From assembly GCA_021442155.1 (NCBI GenBank), contig CM038229.1:69646443-69710442 (forward strand): 64,000 nucleotides of DNA, read 5' to 3'. The translations under genes and the position numbers were made by a program. The stretch comes from Cymbidium sinense. Its lineage: Eukaryota; Streptophyta; Magnoliopsida; Asparagales; Orchidaceae. The notes beneath the pieces are model-generated. The model did no database searches, was not told the origin of the DNA, and saw only the letters and a program-made list of their open reading frames with translations. Shown here piece after piece: positions 43,614-57,589 of the stretch (its first letter is position 1; each line of letters begins with the position of its first letter).

Positions 43614-45295
43614 GTGAGGTGGATCTATAATTCTCATTATATTTTTTAGGCTATTGTAATAATTTTAATTTTCTTTGGATTTGGGTTATGATGAAATGCT
43701 TAACCTTGAGATAGTTATCGACATAAGTTCTATTCTCAAGTTATTATTGGATGGACTATGTGTACCATTAAATATATTATGAATCTAACCTCACCATTTT
43801 GAGTTTTCTCTTTCTTTATAAAAGTCTACAATTTTGAGAGTTTAGGATCTTCTTTTCTTGAACTATCTTTATATTATTACATTTTGAAGGATGGTTTGCT
43901 ACTCTTTTATTTTTTCACCTTTGTATTTGCCTTTTTTAAAATAGAATTGGACTTCACCTTCTCTCCCCCAACCAAAAAAAAAAAACTTTTGAAAAGCTTT
44001 AAAGGTTATTTAATTGTAATTATAAGTATAATATAAATAAATTATTTTTGTGTCTAATAAAAATAAATTATATACAAAGCATTTGTAGAATGGATTTAAA
44101 ATAACCTATAATTTTTTTATTTTTAACAAACTTAGAATTTACCCAAACCTAGTAAAATTTAGATAAAAAAGCATAACCCCCGATGTCTTCTTCCTCACTC
44201 AAGATAACCACCTATGATAGTGTTGACCTCACTTTTGGAGTGAGCTCTGAACTTCCTCATCATAGATCTAGGACTCTTATAGATACTAAGAGTTCATTAG
44301 TCTTAAGACACTTCTAGTGATTAAGAGACTTAGAAAAGTTAGTCATAGAGATAGGTTGTGCCTTAGGGATTTAGGAGAGACTTGCCTACCCTATAGCCCA
44401 AACCCAATCCTTGCTTCCTTCTTTCAAACCAAACCTCAAATTCAAATTCAAATTCCAAAATCAAATTCAACTATCCAATGATTGAAATCCATCACCAAAT
44501 TCAAACTCCAAATACCTTCCTAGGCCCTTTGATTTTATCTTATTGACTTAGCCTTAACCAAATCCAAATCAACCCCTATTCCAATTGATTTTCTCAATTA
44601 TCAAATTCAATCTTAAATCAAATTTTAAATCATAAATCAATTCCAAATTCTAAATGATTGAAATACATGATCAACTCCAAATTCCAAATCAAGACCCTTC
44701 TTAAGCCATATGGACCTACCTCCATAAACCTAACCTTTAAACTAACTCTAACTTGGTTGATTTCCTTATAAGTCAATCTCCTTCATTTATATTTATAAAT
44801 ATAAATAAAATCCAAATTCAAACCTTTCAAATCAAATCAAAATAAATTAAACCAAATCAAAACCCAAGTTAGCCCTTTTAACTTACCTCCCTAAGATTAA
44901 TCAAATTTGCTTCCAAATCACTCCAAACTCAAGTGATTTTCTCATGACTCATTTATATCTTCATTTATATTCACAAATATAAATGAAATATAAATTAAAT
45001 GACCAAAACCAAACTCAAATCAAATCAAATTCTCAATTTTAGCCCTTTTAGCAAAACTTTTGAACTTTGCGAAACCCAAATCAACTCAAAACTCATGGAT
45101 TTCTTCATGATTCAATCATTCCTTCAATCATGGATCCAAATATAAAAATAAACCATCATTATCAAACCAAAACTAAGTCAACCCAAATCAAGCCCAAGTT
45201 AACCCTTATGATTTGGAATTATCATATGAACCAAAATCCATTTGGCTCCAAACCAATTACAATTGGATTTATATTTCAATCCTAAACTCATATGT

Positions 45296-46170
45296 GAGTT
45301 CAATCAAACTTGAATCAAGCCTTGATCAAGCCAATTGACCCATTTAGGCTCACTTGACCTAAAGTGACCTAAACTTTTAAGCCAAGTTCTAATCTAAAAT
45401 TGGATTGAATTAAGCTCATCTAAATCTCAATCATGATCTGCAATTATCATGGTGTGATCAACCACCTTGAATTGGGTCAAACCAAATCAAACATATCCTT
45501 TGACAAAGTCAACACTTAGCCCAAATAAAATCCAAACTAGCCAAAATATATCATATGCAAAATTGATTGAAACCACTGACCAAAATCCATTCATAATCAA
45601 TGATTGAACATGACCAAGTCATCAATTGAACCAAACCAAGCCTAATTGGCCACCTGACCTAAGTTGACTCAAATTGGCCTATAAAGCCAAAATGAGTCAA
45701 ATCATGATTTAATCCAAATTGATTGCAACCAATAGCTCAAGTTCATTCCAAATCACTTGTTAAACTTGACCAAAGCCATGATTGAGCCCAAGTTGAATAA
45801 TTGGTCAACTTGACCCAACCTAGCCCAAATGGACCTAAAATGTTAAATTGACCAAAATTTAAATTAATTCCAAATTAAATCAAGCCAATGTCTACAATCA
45901 TTTTTAATCAACCAATTGCACTTGACTCAACACCTAATCTAACATAATTTGGTCAAATTGGTCAAATTGGTCAACTTGACCAATTTGACCCTTTTGAATC
46001 AAAATGAGTCAAATTCAAACCTAGGCCAAACCAATCCAAACTAATTGAAGCAAAACATCTCAAGTCATCATATGAACCTAACCCAAGCCTTAGTTTGACC
46101 CAATTTGACCAATTGGTCAACCCAACCCAACCTAGCCCAAATGAACCCATTTTGACCAAATGAATCTAAA
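45296..46170. repeat. TTGACC/GGTCAA-rich stretch
   Basis: TTGACC, TTGACT or their complements recur at least 15 times, densest at 45950-46000 where alternating GGTCAA and TTGACC give short palindromes. TTGAC is the core of the W-box bound by WRKY factors. A similar stretch is in the 3' copy at 58.56-59.42 kb. Confidence 0.75.
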
Positions 46171-49100
46171 TCCCTCCAAAGCAACTTATGGGACCCTAAG
46201 GCTTAGTCAAACCCGACCCAAGCATGCCCTACTTCATTCCCAAATTAGCCTAAAAGCTAAGTGAGCCCCACCAGAGGAATCAACCATAGGATTTAAACCT
46301 TAAACCTAATGGATCAAAGCTATAGTCAACTTTCCCATCCCCATCTAAGCTCATTGACACTACATGGAACCCACTATAACTAACCTAGGTCACCAGGACC
46401 CTTGGGAGGTGAGTTGACTCACCTCTAACCTAAACCGAGCACCCATTGGATCAAGCCCATGGGAACTTTGCACATTGGGTCCATGGCAGCTCCCCATCAC
46501 TCCTCCCATCCCTAGCGTGTAACCTGACCCTGATGGAGATAACTCCGGTGGCCGGACGGTGGTGAGCCAGTGCAAAACGTGTGCACGAGCCATCTGTCAA
46601 TGATGGAAAATTGAGGGGTATGCCCCCTCAATTCGAACAAAATTTCAAAAAGAATCAATTTGTGTGAGTCCCTAAGCCCATTCCGAACTCCCTCAGAGCA
46701 ATTCCAAGGATCCCCAAGCCCTCTCCATTCGGCCATTGCCATTCCCGTGCGCAAACTGAAATATGACACCCTTCCCTCAAGCAATACTCTCTCTATTAAA
46801 CCAAATCCAAATTCCTTGCACCCACACCATCCTCATGCCCAATCAAAGCCAACCAAACCAATTCCCAAGCTCCCAAGTGGCCAGAGGTGTGAATTCGATC
46901 GATGCTAGATCGAAGCCAAGGCGTGCGCGTGCGTGGATTGGTCGATTGAGCACCCTAGGCCAAATTGAGCTCAGACTTCTTCAATAGAGCCTCCCCTAAA
47001 CTAGGCAAAGCTACCTCCGACGTTGCATCGCCGGACATTAGCTCCGGTGAGGTAATTCCTCAAAATTGTAGCTTTAGGCCTATGTGTGTTGGTCTTTTGT
47101 GAAAGAAATCTCCATGTCGAGGGATTTCAGCCTTTGGATGTGATTGTATGCTCCTTTAGATGGTGTAGGATACATTTGATCCCAATCTGAGCTCAGGTAA
47201 GATCAGATCGAACGGAGAAATACGGACGGTGCTCATCTTTCTCTACTCATGAACGAGATAGATCACAAGCCATCCATCTCATGTGATCGAGATGAACAGC
47301 TCAGATCAAATCCCACGGTAGATCCTTCGATTTCTTTTTAACCCACAAATTAAATCGTGGATGTCCGATCTTAGATAAGACAACCCACAAAGAAAGTGCG
47401 TCCGCCACCGCTAAGTCAGCACGTGGATGTGACTACTTAAATAACAAATATCATTGCGCGTGAAAAGCGTCGCATCGCCACATTACGGATTAAGGGCTTA
47501 ATTAGGTTAATTAATTGATTTTAATCTTGAAACTTCCTAAAATCATAACTAATTGTAGAAAGATCCAAAAATACAAACTTAGGCTCATTTTGAAGATATT
47601 TTAGAGGAGAATATTAGAAAATTATAATTAATTGATTTTGACCAGTGACCTTGGCTTAATTAGGGTTTTATCAAAAATATAATTAGCTCAATTACACTTT
47701 AATTAAGAACTCAATTAATCTCAACTTTTTTAAGAATGTTTAGAGAGATGACCTCTGCCTCTCCTATTTTTTTGGAATTTTATTGATTGCTTAATTAGGA
47801 AAATTATTTGATTAAGCCCTAATCACTCTCTTAATCCAATTAATTATAATTAAGAATGAACAGTAACTTGATTAATCATTTGAACATAATTATCCCTATT
47901 AAATAGTAAGATCACTTAGCGAATGTGATCGGAGATATTTTCCCTTATTCATTTCCTAAGACTTCTTTATCTTTAAAAAATCAAAATAATTAATGAGTTA
48001 ATGGAATGATTAATTGATTAATTAAGTGATTAAATCTTCAAAATAAGAAAATCAAAATCTAATTAAATGTTTAAATGATTTAGAGATTATGATTGAGGCC
48101 TTGCCCTTGATCCTTTCCCCTAAGCTAATTTCATCATTCAACTTAAAAGATAACCAAAACATTTAATCAATTCATTAAAAGCTTAATGAAATTAAAATTA
48201 AAAATCAATTCATCCTCACCTAAGCAACCTTTAATTGATCTTGGGTAGCTCCTTGGGTGTTCAATAACCCAAGGTAGGAGGTAATGAAATTATGATTGGC
48301 TCACATGTGTGAGAAAATCATAAGAGTAATTAATTGAGATCCCTTAAGCTTAATAACTATTAATCATAAGCCAGTTGCATTAGGCCCCTTTCATTTCTTA
48401 GGAGCATTGCAAGTTTACTTTTCATGTGGTTGCATATCATATTGGTTTATTATTAATTAGTTAATTAACTTAAGGTGATATAGGTAAGGGATAATTAATT
48501 CATTTAATTCATACCTTAACCTAATCAAAACATAAAATCAACTTAAATATTCTTCATTAAACCAAATTAATTCATACATGGGGAAATGGGTTAGGATTAA
48601 CAAATATTTGTCATATTTCTTAAATCAAATCAAATTCAAAGATAAAATTCTCCTCAAAAAAATTTTGATTCATTTTAAATAACCTTATTTAATATGATTA
48701 TCCTTAGAAATTAATTGGGGTTAATGAAATAATGTGTTTACATTCCTTTATTTCTTTCCAATCATCCTAAATATTATTTTCCATATGAAATCATACATTC
48801 ATTTTTTTTAAAATTAATTAAATAAAATATTTTTTATGTCAAATTGCATGTGTTGGCTAAAATTAAGAATACGAGTGGCTATTATCACTATTAAACAAAA
48901 AAAAAACTATTTTTTATAACCTAGAAATTAATTTTTACAAATGAAGTAATGCTAATTATAAATAATTATAAGCTTGCATATGATGATAGTATAATATGTA
49001 TATTATGAAGTTCTCTTTTTTTTCTCTAAACATGGATTCACATAGGATTTGCAAGTGTATAGTTCATTTGAAAAGAACACAATACTTGCCTAAATCTAAT

Positions 49101-49217
49101 TTTATGAATCTCTATGTTAGGACTTAGGAAGGTTTTTCATATTACACATGTAAATTATACAACCACATCAAATATAATTTCTTGCATGATTCCTTATCCA
49201 TCTGGTTCTTTTTGTAC

Positions 49218-49610
49218 ATTCATATGTATTTGAGAAAAGTGGTATATTAGTTTGGACATCTCGGCGCTATGAGGCTTCAAGTAGCCCTAAGTAGGTTTTG
49301 TACCTTACGCCCCTAGTGTAGAAAATAATAATGTCGTACTCACTTAAAACTCTTATACATATGCATGTGTGATGTGGCCAATGAATAAAGAATCAAAAAT
49401 CAAATAAATAAAAAATAACTTTTACATGGATTTTCCTATCCTTATAGTTATTCATACATTTACATATAGCTAAGAAAAGTGATATATTAGTTTGAACATC
49501 TGGCAAGACTTTAAGTAGCCTAAGTAGGACTTGTACTTTCGATATAATAAATCATACTCACTTATAATTTTTATACATGTGAATGTGTATTTAGCTAATG
49601 GATGAAAAAT
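49218..49610. repeat. Tandem duplication of about 240 bp inside the LTR
   Basis: AGAAAAGTGGTATATTAGTT near 49234 recurs near 49473 (one mismatch), and both are followed by AACATCT or GACATCT, CAAGTAGCC or TAAGTAGCC, and CATACTCACTTA-type sequence, then an ATG..GTGTG segment. This is an old duplication with about 80% similarity by eye. Confidence 0.75.
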
Positions 49611-52255
49611 CTCTCTTTTCCACATAACAAAAGCACGCATTCATAATTCAATTAACAAATGAAATATTTAAATTTCAAAATACATTTATTTGCATTCATC
49701 ATCAAAGTATGCTAAGATTTACATTACATATATAGCTATGCTTAAGATTATTCATATGCATGATATACATGATGGAAATAAATGAATGAGTGTGTGTTAT
49801 GTGATAGTAATCAATCCTAATTAAACTAAACTTAGAGTTAATTAAAACACATAATAAACCATTTACTAAAGAAAATTCATTAATCAATTTACCTTAGAAA
49901 TTACTTAAGGTAGGAATAAAGGAGAGACTCTCCTCTCTTTCTCTTTATAACACTTTGTTGTTAAGTGTAGGCTATATGAAATAAAGAAAAAAATACTATG
50001 TAAAATCCCCAAATCAACTAAACCACTTAAAGAGATATAAATTAAATCCCTCACACTTAGCAAATAATAACTCTAAAGCCTAGTTAGGACATACCACAAC
50101 ACATGCGCATTAAGCTAAGTCACCATTTCTAGCTTTTTGTTAGGGTGGTGCATGGTCTGAAGAATATTTAGTTTTGTGATGTATTATTTTAGACCGGATG
50201 CTAAAGTGTATGTGTGTAGCCTAATGTTAGGCCGATATTAGCCTAATCATGTTTTATGCAGGGGTATGCTTAAGGAGCTGCTATAATAAAAATATAAATA
50301 TTTTTTGCTGTGTAGGTCGCTTAGTCCCAAAGCATAACCAAAGTTAGGACAGATGAACTTGGTTACCCATGTGTGGGGTGCTAAGTCTAAATTATTCCTA
50401 TAACTGCTTAGGTTGTATGGTGTGTTTAGCTAATATTTATTTTACAGGTGTAGCTAGATTTACCTTCCTTACTTTTACTGTAAATTTTGCATTAGGATTA
50501 GGATAAGTGTTATGAGGATTAAGGATGAGCATTGGTTATAAGATCATGTATTATATACCATGTGATGCTTTAGAGCAAGCTACATCCCAATCAAACCAGA
50601 AGAAAGAAAGAAATGAAGCAAACCAAGAAATGAAAGATGAAGAGTGAAGAATGGAGGATGAAGAATGAAGACCCCCCCATAACACTTCTCATTCTGTAAT
50701 TGTAATTATTCTTTCATTGTACCAGGATGTATAAGGGTAGAGCTCACTACCCACATTTCTTTTCGGGTTGTACGATGGTATCGACCACACTGGCCTTTTA
50801 TTCTTTTGCGATAGCTTCATAAAATTGTTTGATGTTTTGTTTAGCTTATGCATTAGAAATAGCATGCCTTTTTATAGTTTCTTTATGATTGGTGATTGTT
50901 GTGTGGCCTGGATGTGATTAGGCTCCTAGGATAAAAATAAATTATCTATCCCATTAACAACTCATAACTAAAATTTTTAAAAAATTCATAACCTCACATA
51001 AAATCCTGGGAATTAAATCAAGATAATAAAATTTTTTATAACCCCTTAGTTGGATGATTGAATGTATAATATCATGAATGTCGTATTCTTTCACTCTTGC
51101 TAAGAGATGGATTCTATCTATGCCAAAGAATAAAGGCTTAACCTGTAAGTGTCTTTGATGGAAAGACACCTCTTTCTCTTATGATTTAGCCCATAATCAA
51201 TTTCTCATGCATTTAGGCATACAAAACCCTATAGCTTGTATCAAAATAAAAAGTATAAAAAATTAAATAAAACTTGACAAATTTTGCATTAGATTTAAGT
51301 CATTACTCATGCCCTTTATGATCTAGTCTCTTAGGGAGAGAGTTTAAGGACTTAGTTACTTTTTTAAGTAAATAACAGCCTAACCATCTTGTAAAGTATA
51401 CAACTTGCCTATATGGATTTAAAGTGTAGGAGGAGTTAGCTGGCTGCCACTCTAGGTGGTAATAAGCCCAATAGTCGGGTGGTTTACTCTCTCTTATGGA
51501 GGTAAACCATATACCCACATTCTCTTTAGATTTAGGCCGTGCTTTGGCTCTCGCCAAAACTCCCTAGATTTAGGATATGAGGTCCTTGTTTCCCTTTGTG
51601 GGCTACAAGCATAAATTCTCACCTATTAGGCATTTCCACAATCTTTTATCGTAGAATTGGAAGTCCTAAATTTTTAATAAAATTTCAACTCAAACAAATA
51701 AATCTTCTCATAATTAAAATATATAAAGCCCAACCATAGGATAAATTGGAGTGCTCACTAGGCTTCTTAGTATCATGAGCACTCTCTATCCATTTACCTT
51801 GGTTTCGATAAGAACTCTTCCCTTTTGATCTCTCCCACTTGATTTTTAAAAATACAACTAATCCTTTGATAGTGCTACCTTTGAATTCTTTGGAGACAAC
51901 AATCACTTACTTTAATCGAGAGTATTCTTAAGACATTCATTTTTTCCTTAAGATGTAATTAACTATCGAGGCTTGCCTCCATAGGGAACTTAACAAACTC
52001 AATTTGAATAAACCCTGCTTTACTTTTCCATGTAAAGTAGGAGAAAAATCTCTGATATATTTGAAGACCATCATGCATTAAGAGTCCTTATTAGGTGATT
52101 AGGTCCATTATAGGGTAGTAACTTCTATCTCATAAGATAGTACATTATTTTTTAATGTCATACCTGATCACTCTAATGTGTACATCTGCAGATTTGTGTG
52201 GTGTCCCCTCACATAAACACACCAACACAAAAATAAACACCACAAATTTTTCTGG

Positions 52256-52273
52256 CGACTCCACCAGGGATGG
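52256..52273 (+). promoter_or_regulatory. Primer-binding site of the Tat/Ogre-like element
   Basis: TGGCGACTCCACCAGGGA follows a TTTTTC stretch. Close variants (TGGCGACTCC.CTGGGGA) are the primer-binding sites of Tat/Ogre/Grande-type plant elements. It marks the start of the internal region. Confidence 0.7.
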
Positions 52274-52694
52274 TTCCTCTCTCCATCTCTAGTAGACAAT
52301 TGCTATCTCCAAGCATCAATAGTGGACTTGTATTTTATATGAGTCCGAGACTATCTTTCTTTCTATTGTCACTTAGCTTATTTAATTCTTAAGTAAAGTT
52401 AGCCAACATCATTTAGGTTTTAGGACCTCACTCTGTGTAGGTCTTGAAACCCCTGTTGGGTTCCCCAATAAGTGAAAACATAACTTATCAATGAAAGGGG
52501 AGATAATAAAAATTTGGAACCTCCTCACCACTAGCTTGGTGAGGCAAGGTTCATCATAAAATTTAAGGAAAATAATTCCTTTCACAAAAAATGACACTTT
52601 CCAAAAGCACCTTTATAGAAGCTCACAAAATCATAAAGTCAAAACCCCTCCATGATTGCTACATGGAGGTTCTTTTCAAAAGTAGATCATGTCA

Positions 52695-54235
52695 TGTCGA
52701 TTCTCATTTAATATATCCAAATTTGTTAAGTGAGAATCCCTATTTGAATTAAACATAAATTTGACCTTCACTTAACAATTTCAATTTGTTAAGTGAGGAT
52801 CCCTATTTGAATAAAACATAAAATTTGACTTTCATTTAACAATTTCAATTTGTTAAGTGGGGGTCTCATTTTCAAGAACATAAAATTTGAATTTCACTTA
52901 ACAATTTCAATTTGTCATTTTTAAAACATAAAATTTGATTTTCACTTAACAAATTCAATTTGTTAAGTGGGGGTCTCATTTTCAAAACATGAAATTTGAC
53001 TTTCACTTAACAAATTCAATTTGTTAAGTGGGGGTCTCATCTTTCAAAATATAAAATTTGATCTTCACTTAACAATTTCAATTTGTTAAGTGAGGGTTTC
53101 ATTCTCAAACATGAATTTGATCTTCACTTAATTCCAACTTGTTAAGTGAGGGTCTTATTTTCAAAATATTTGACCTTCACTTAACATATTCAATTTTTTT
53201 GCTAAGTGGGGTCTCATTTTATTTTAATTTTAAATTTGACTTTCACTTAATAATTCCAATTTGTTAAGTGGGGGTCTCATTTCCAAAACATAAAATTTGA
53301 CTTTCACTTAACAATTCTAATTTGTTAGAGAGGATCTCATTTTCAAAAAAATACATTTAGGCTTTAACTTAGATATCCAATATTGCTAAGTAGGAGTCTC
53401 ATTTTCAAAGCATATGTTTGGTTCTATCTAATACATCAAATTTGTTAAGTAAGAACCACATAACCATGCCATTTTGGATTCCCTTAACATACCAAATTTG
53501 TTAAGTGAGGATCCGTTCTCAAGTTATATTACTTTGACTTCCACTTAACACACCAAATTGTTAAGTGGGAATCCCACTTTCAAAAAACATATCAAACACA
53601 TTTAGGCTTTCACTTAACATGCCAAATTTGCTAAGTGAGTCTTTTTTCAACACACATTTGATCCCTATCCAATTTTTCATATCAACCACACTTGAGCTTT
53701 CACTTAACACACTAAATTTATTAAGTGAGAGTCTCATTTTCAAAGGAAAATAAACATATCTCAAACACATTCAGGGCTTTCACTTAACATACTAAATTTT
53801 TTAGTGGACTCCCATCTTCAAAGAAAAATAAATATATCTCATAAACAGATGTGGCCTCTACTTAACATACCAAATTTGTTAAGTAGGAAGCCCCATTTTC
53901 AAATCAAAATATTACACAATCAAATCTTAACAAGAAAAAATATTTCAAACACATAATCATAAGCTCTTCTTAGCATACCCAAATTTTCTAAGTAGAGGCT
54001 CTTTCAAACTATCCATATTTTCAAACAAGAAATGTACAACACAAATAATCTCCAAAAAGAAAGAAATCTCTCCCTAAATTTTTGAACCCCACCCAACCTA
54101 CCTAAATTGGTTGAGCATGGGTTCTAAAATAAATAAAAAAATCAAATGGCAAAAGACTTTCTTCCAAAACATCTAAATCTCTCCAATGAACCCCACTTAA
54201 CATATTTGAATTGTTGAGTGTGGGTTCAAAACTCC
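52695..54235. repeat. Hairpin minisatellite, about 60-bp unit, in the leader
   Basis: About 21 units, each with ACTTAACAATTTCAATTTGT and TAAGTGRGGGTCTCATTTTC then AAAACATAAAATTTGAYYTT. Inside each unit CTTAACAA and TTTGTTAAG are inverted repeats, so every unit can form a small hairpin. The units become more diverged after about 53.8 kb. No open frame spans the array. Confidence 0.93.
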
Positions 54236-54279
54236 AAACTTTTGTTACTTGTGTGGAACAACTATCAAGGTAGAAATTT

Positions 54280-56000
54280 GATACAAGTTATATTTCAATA
54301 AATGCAGACATACAGCTCAGAATAGTTAGCGCAGTCTTCGCAGTCTTCACACATGGCCTCTTAGAAGTTTGTTTTCACCTTTATGTTCAGGATGGATCCA
54401 ACCTCCCTCAAACTGACTCCACCCATCTAGTGTTCTTTGGCCAGGGATTTGAGGGAGCCTGCATCACTTATGAGTGGGCGACCCTAGTCACTATTAGCCG
54501 GGATGAGGTGGCTGGGTAGAAGTAGTCATCTACATCAACTTGCCTTCTAACGCCGAGTATCTTTCCCTAAAGGAAGGTTCCGTTAGTGTCACTACTCGGT
54601 CGGTTGTTCCCACTCGCTGTGCATGCTAGCAGTTCCTCGTTGGTCCCCTTTAAGGGGAAGGCTATCCTAGCTTTGGAGATAGCCTCCCCTACCTTCGAGG
54701 GTAGATCAGCTCTCCTTACTCAACTATACTGCAACATGTACATTGACAATAAGAGCCGCAAGATCAAGCAGCACCACGAGCATGCCGCCCATGAGATGGG
54801 TGCCACATCTCACATTACAAATGAGGGTTCTCGTTGTGAGGTTTCTCCATTGCTGACTAGCAACCAGTTCCACCACCTCTCGGCATCAAACGAAGAGGAG
54901 GATTATCAAAAAGCTCGCACCTCCTACATACCACAAGGTTTCGACTAGGGACATGAAGAAATCCTATGCCGGTCTATGGACAGTTTTACAACAGGTAGGT
55001 AGGGTACATAGATGTTCAGAGTCCAATACAATATTTGACTTGCGATCAATCATTCCTAGGAGTGTTACTAGGCACATTCCGTGTGAGCATTAGAGGCAGA
55101 TGTATCATGGAGGCGGGAGCAATAGAGGTTTGCCAAACAATCAGCGACCTCAGCTCTAGTTGATTTCCCTAGTCACCGAGCCACCAGGGCTAACAGGACT
55201 GATAGCATAGTGTTGGCAGGTACCATCAATCGTAAGGAAAAAGTCTCGGTGAGGGTAGAGCCGATGTTGTCTCCACCATACTAATCCACTCTTCGCCCAC
55301 CCTCACCAGTTCAGGTCCCACCATCCACCATGCCTACAAAGGCATAGAAGATAGTATCTGGGGAGAAGAAAGCCCCCTTGGTGATCCGGCTATGGCCAAA
55401 GGATCCTTCTTCATCTACTCCACCCGTAGGTAGGGTGAGTTCACATACTTGACCTCTACTTGTCTTGGTGAAGGAGTGGCTCGCGACATGTGGTCACACC
55501 ACCACCACCACTACTAGAGCTAGTGATAGTAGCAACTATAGAAGTGAAAGGGGACAGTTTTGCAGTCCCCATGGTAGTGGATCTCCTTAGGGACACTACT
55601 CCACCCATGAGCAATCACGAACACATCTCATCCAGTAGTCATGACCCTCTCAGAGCCAACACTCTTGTGATAGGTAGTGTTAGGTGCATCTCTGTTAGTG
55701 AGCACAACCGTTGTACCCATCAACAACGTATATTTGTACCGACATGGTTAGATCATTCCCTAGATGAGATCCTGCAACTTTGTAGAAAGAGAGAGCTTCA
55801 AGTGATCGGTCAGTGAGGAGGAAAGGTCACTTTGATCCGGATGAGGATGATCTCCTTGAGGATTGAAGTTCACATGGTCGATACTAGGGGATAACTTTAG
55901 AGAGACCGACATGTGAAGGTATTGTAGTTAAAGAGGATGACATTGTCCATTCAACTCAGCACCTCATCCACTAGCTTAGGTAGAGGGATGATCATATTGA
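54280..56000 (+). pseudogene. Leader/N-terminal gag region of the Tat/Ogre-like element
   Basis: The frames at 54586-54948 and 55490-55816 have no well-known domain, but their position between the primer site and a gag core, and the GC-richer composition, fit the long N-terminal extension of Tat-group gag genes. Sequences such as DYQKARTSYIPQGFD and DRSLDEILQ-like are not recognised. Stop codons separate the frames. Confidence 0.4.
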
Positions 56001-56004
56001 TCAA

Positions 56005-57293
56005 ATGGGAAAGAAGATCGAAGAGTTGATAGTTGTGGTGTCAGCATTGCAGAATTTAGCTCTGATTTCACAGCCTTCTCCCATAATGGCCGATAGAGCA
56101 AAGTTGGCACACAATTTAGATTATCTTAGATGCATTCCTGTAGAGGGAGATAGTGGTAGCCTACATAGGAAGGTGGTGGATAGCATCTCCATGCATGAAA
56201 AAGACATCAAACATATGATGGAGCAACAGGTGAGGGATACTTTGACGCAAGCCCAAGGTGGATCATCTGTTCCAAAGGGTAGATCCTATCTGAGGAATTT
56301 GATGGTGTCCAATACCTTAAGGGCTTCATGCCTTCATCCTTCAAATTTTTTTATGGAAGTGGGAACCCCTACATAGCACATTTTGAGCGGATGTTGTAAT
56401 GTCAGTGGTAGCGATGCACTCTTATTTTGCATCTTCGTTAGTAGTTTGATAGGCAACACATTTGATTGGTATACTGAACTATCCAATGGTTCAGTGAAGA
56501 CATTTGTTGAGTTGGAGTAGCTCTTTATTAAGAGATTTATTGGAGCTCAGCAAAGGGTAACTGTGGGAGGTCTTGTTGTAGCTCAACAACACCCCGGTGA
56601 GTTCCTTGTTGATTACATTCTTAAATGGTGCAATTTAAGTATGAAGTATGAACTACAACTATCTGAGCAACATGTCATTGAAATTTTACTTAAGAATATT
56701 CATGGCCTGGTCACCTTCATGCTTAAAGGGTTCACCATTTAGACATTTGAGAAATTAATCAACAAGGCAGCTAGTCTACAAGGAGAGGCCAAATAGTTAC
56801 CTTTTCAAGATCAGTCAAGCCCAGGCATGAAGGCATTTGAGAAAAATCGGCGATCCGATAATTGATAAGGGAAGTAGCGGGTTTAGTTAAGACCTCAAGC
56901 TCGGCAACCTCCTCTACTCTTTTGCCACCTCGTTGCCTATGGCCTCCACCGCTTGCTCAGGAGTATCCCCATCTGCAGCATCAACAGCAGTATTCTTATC
57001 CACCATCGGTTAACTATCACTTACTTACTTTTTCTGACAAATTGAATAAACCTTATTCACTCGAAAGGGAGGTAGTCAGGAAGATCTTTAAGAACCTCTT
57101 AAAGAAGCTTGATTTTAGCCAGGAGGTGGAGGATGTGGGCAAGAGTCATGATCCAAACTTTTGCCCCTACCATGCTAGGTCATGTCTTGGAAGATTGCTT
57201 TACCTTTAAGGACTAGCTTGAGCATAGCTACAAGTTGGGTGCCATTGTCATCCCTAAGGAATACCTATTAGAACAACCCTCTAGTTAGGGATA
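56005..57293 (+). pseudogene. Gag core and zinc-knuckle-like region, Tat/Ogre-like element
   Basis: In successive frames the sequence gives WYTELSNGSVKTFVELE, FIKRFIGAQQRVTVGGL, QHPGEFLVDYILKWCNLSMK, EIILLKNIHG-like and LINKAASLQGE, the retrotransposon gag domain of Tat-group elements. Towards the end FTFSDKLNKPYS and DPNFCPYHAR then a frameshift to LEDCFTFKD match the C-P-Y-H..L-E-D-C segment of these gags. TAG stops at 56374, 56518 and 56740, among others, make it non-functional. No protease, RT or integrase follows before the 3' LTR, so the element looks non-autonomous. Confidence 0.8.
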
Positions 57294-57589
57294 ATATTTG
57301 GGGATACACACGATCTTCTCATGATAGAGGAAGGTTGGGATATTTCTATCCGAACCTTTAAAAATAATTTCTAAGATCAAGTTACCCTTGCGGTGCACAA
57401 GTAGCTCAAACCTCCAACTCTAAAGGTTTGCAACCTAAGAACAACTTGAGAGAGGTAGAAACCCAACAGCAGTAGCGACAGCTTCCACTTGCCCATGAGA
57501 GCATATTAGCACAACTGTCGACTGAGTCCAGCACTCATTTGCAGTTGTAGCCATAGCTCATTCAGCTAGTTCTTCTTCTAGCAGTCTGT

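Larger units (their letters stand above)
44219..52250 (+). repeat. Very long 5' LTR (Tat/Ogre-like element)
   Basis: TGTTGACCTCACYTTTGGAG at 44219 recurs at 57590. The following 2.6 kb of the two copies align (shared GTGAGCTCT, ACACTTCTAGTGATTA, CTTGAATCAAGCCTTGATCA, CCAATTTGACCAATT), as expected for LTR pairs. A tRNA-type primer site follows at 52256, which puts the 5' LTR end near 52250 and gives an 8-kb LTR, unusually long even for Tat/Ogre elements. Only the first third is confirmed by the second copy, so other insertions inside it are possible. Confidence 0.6.
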
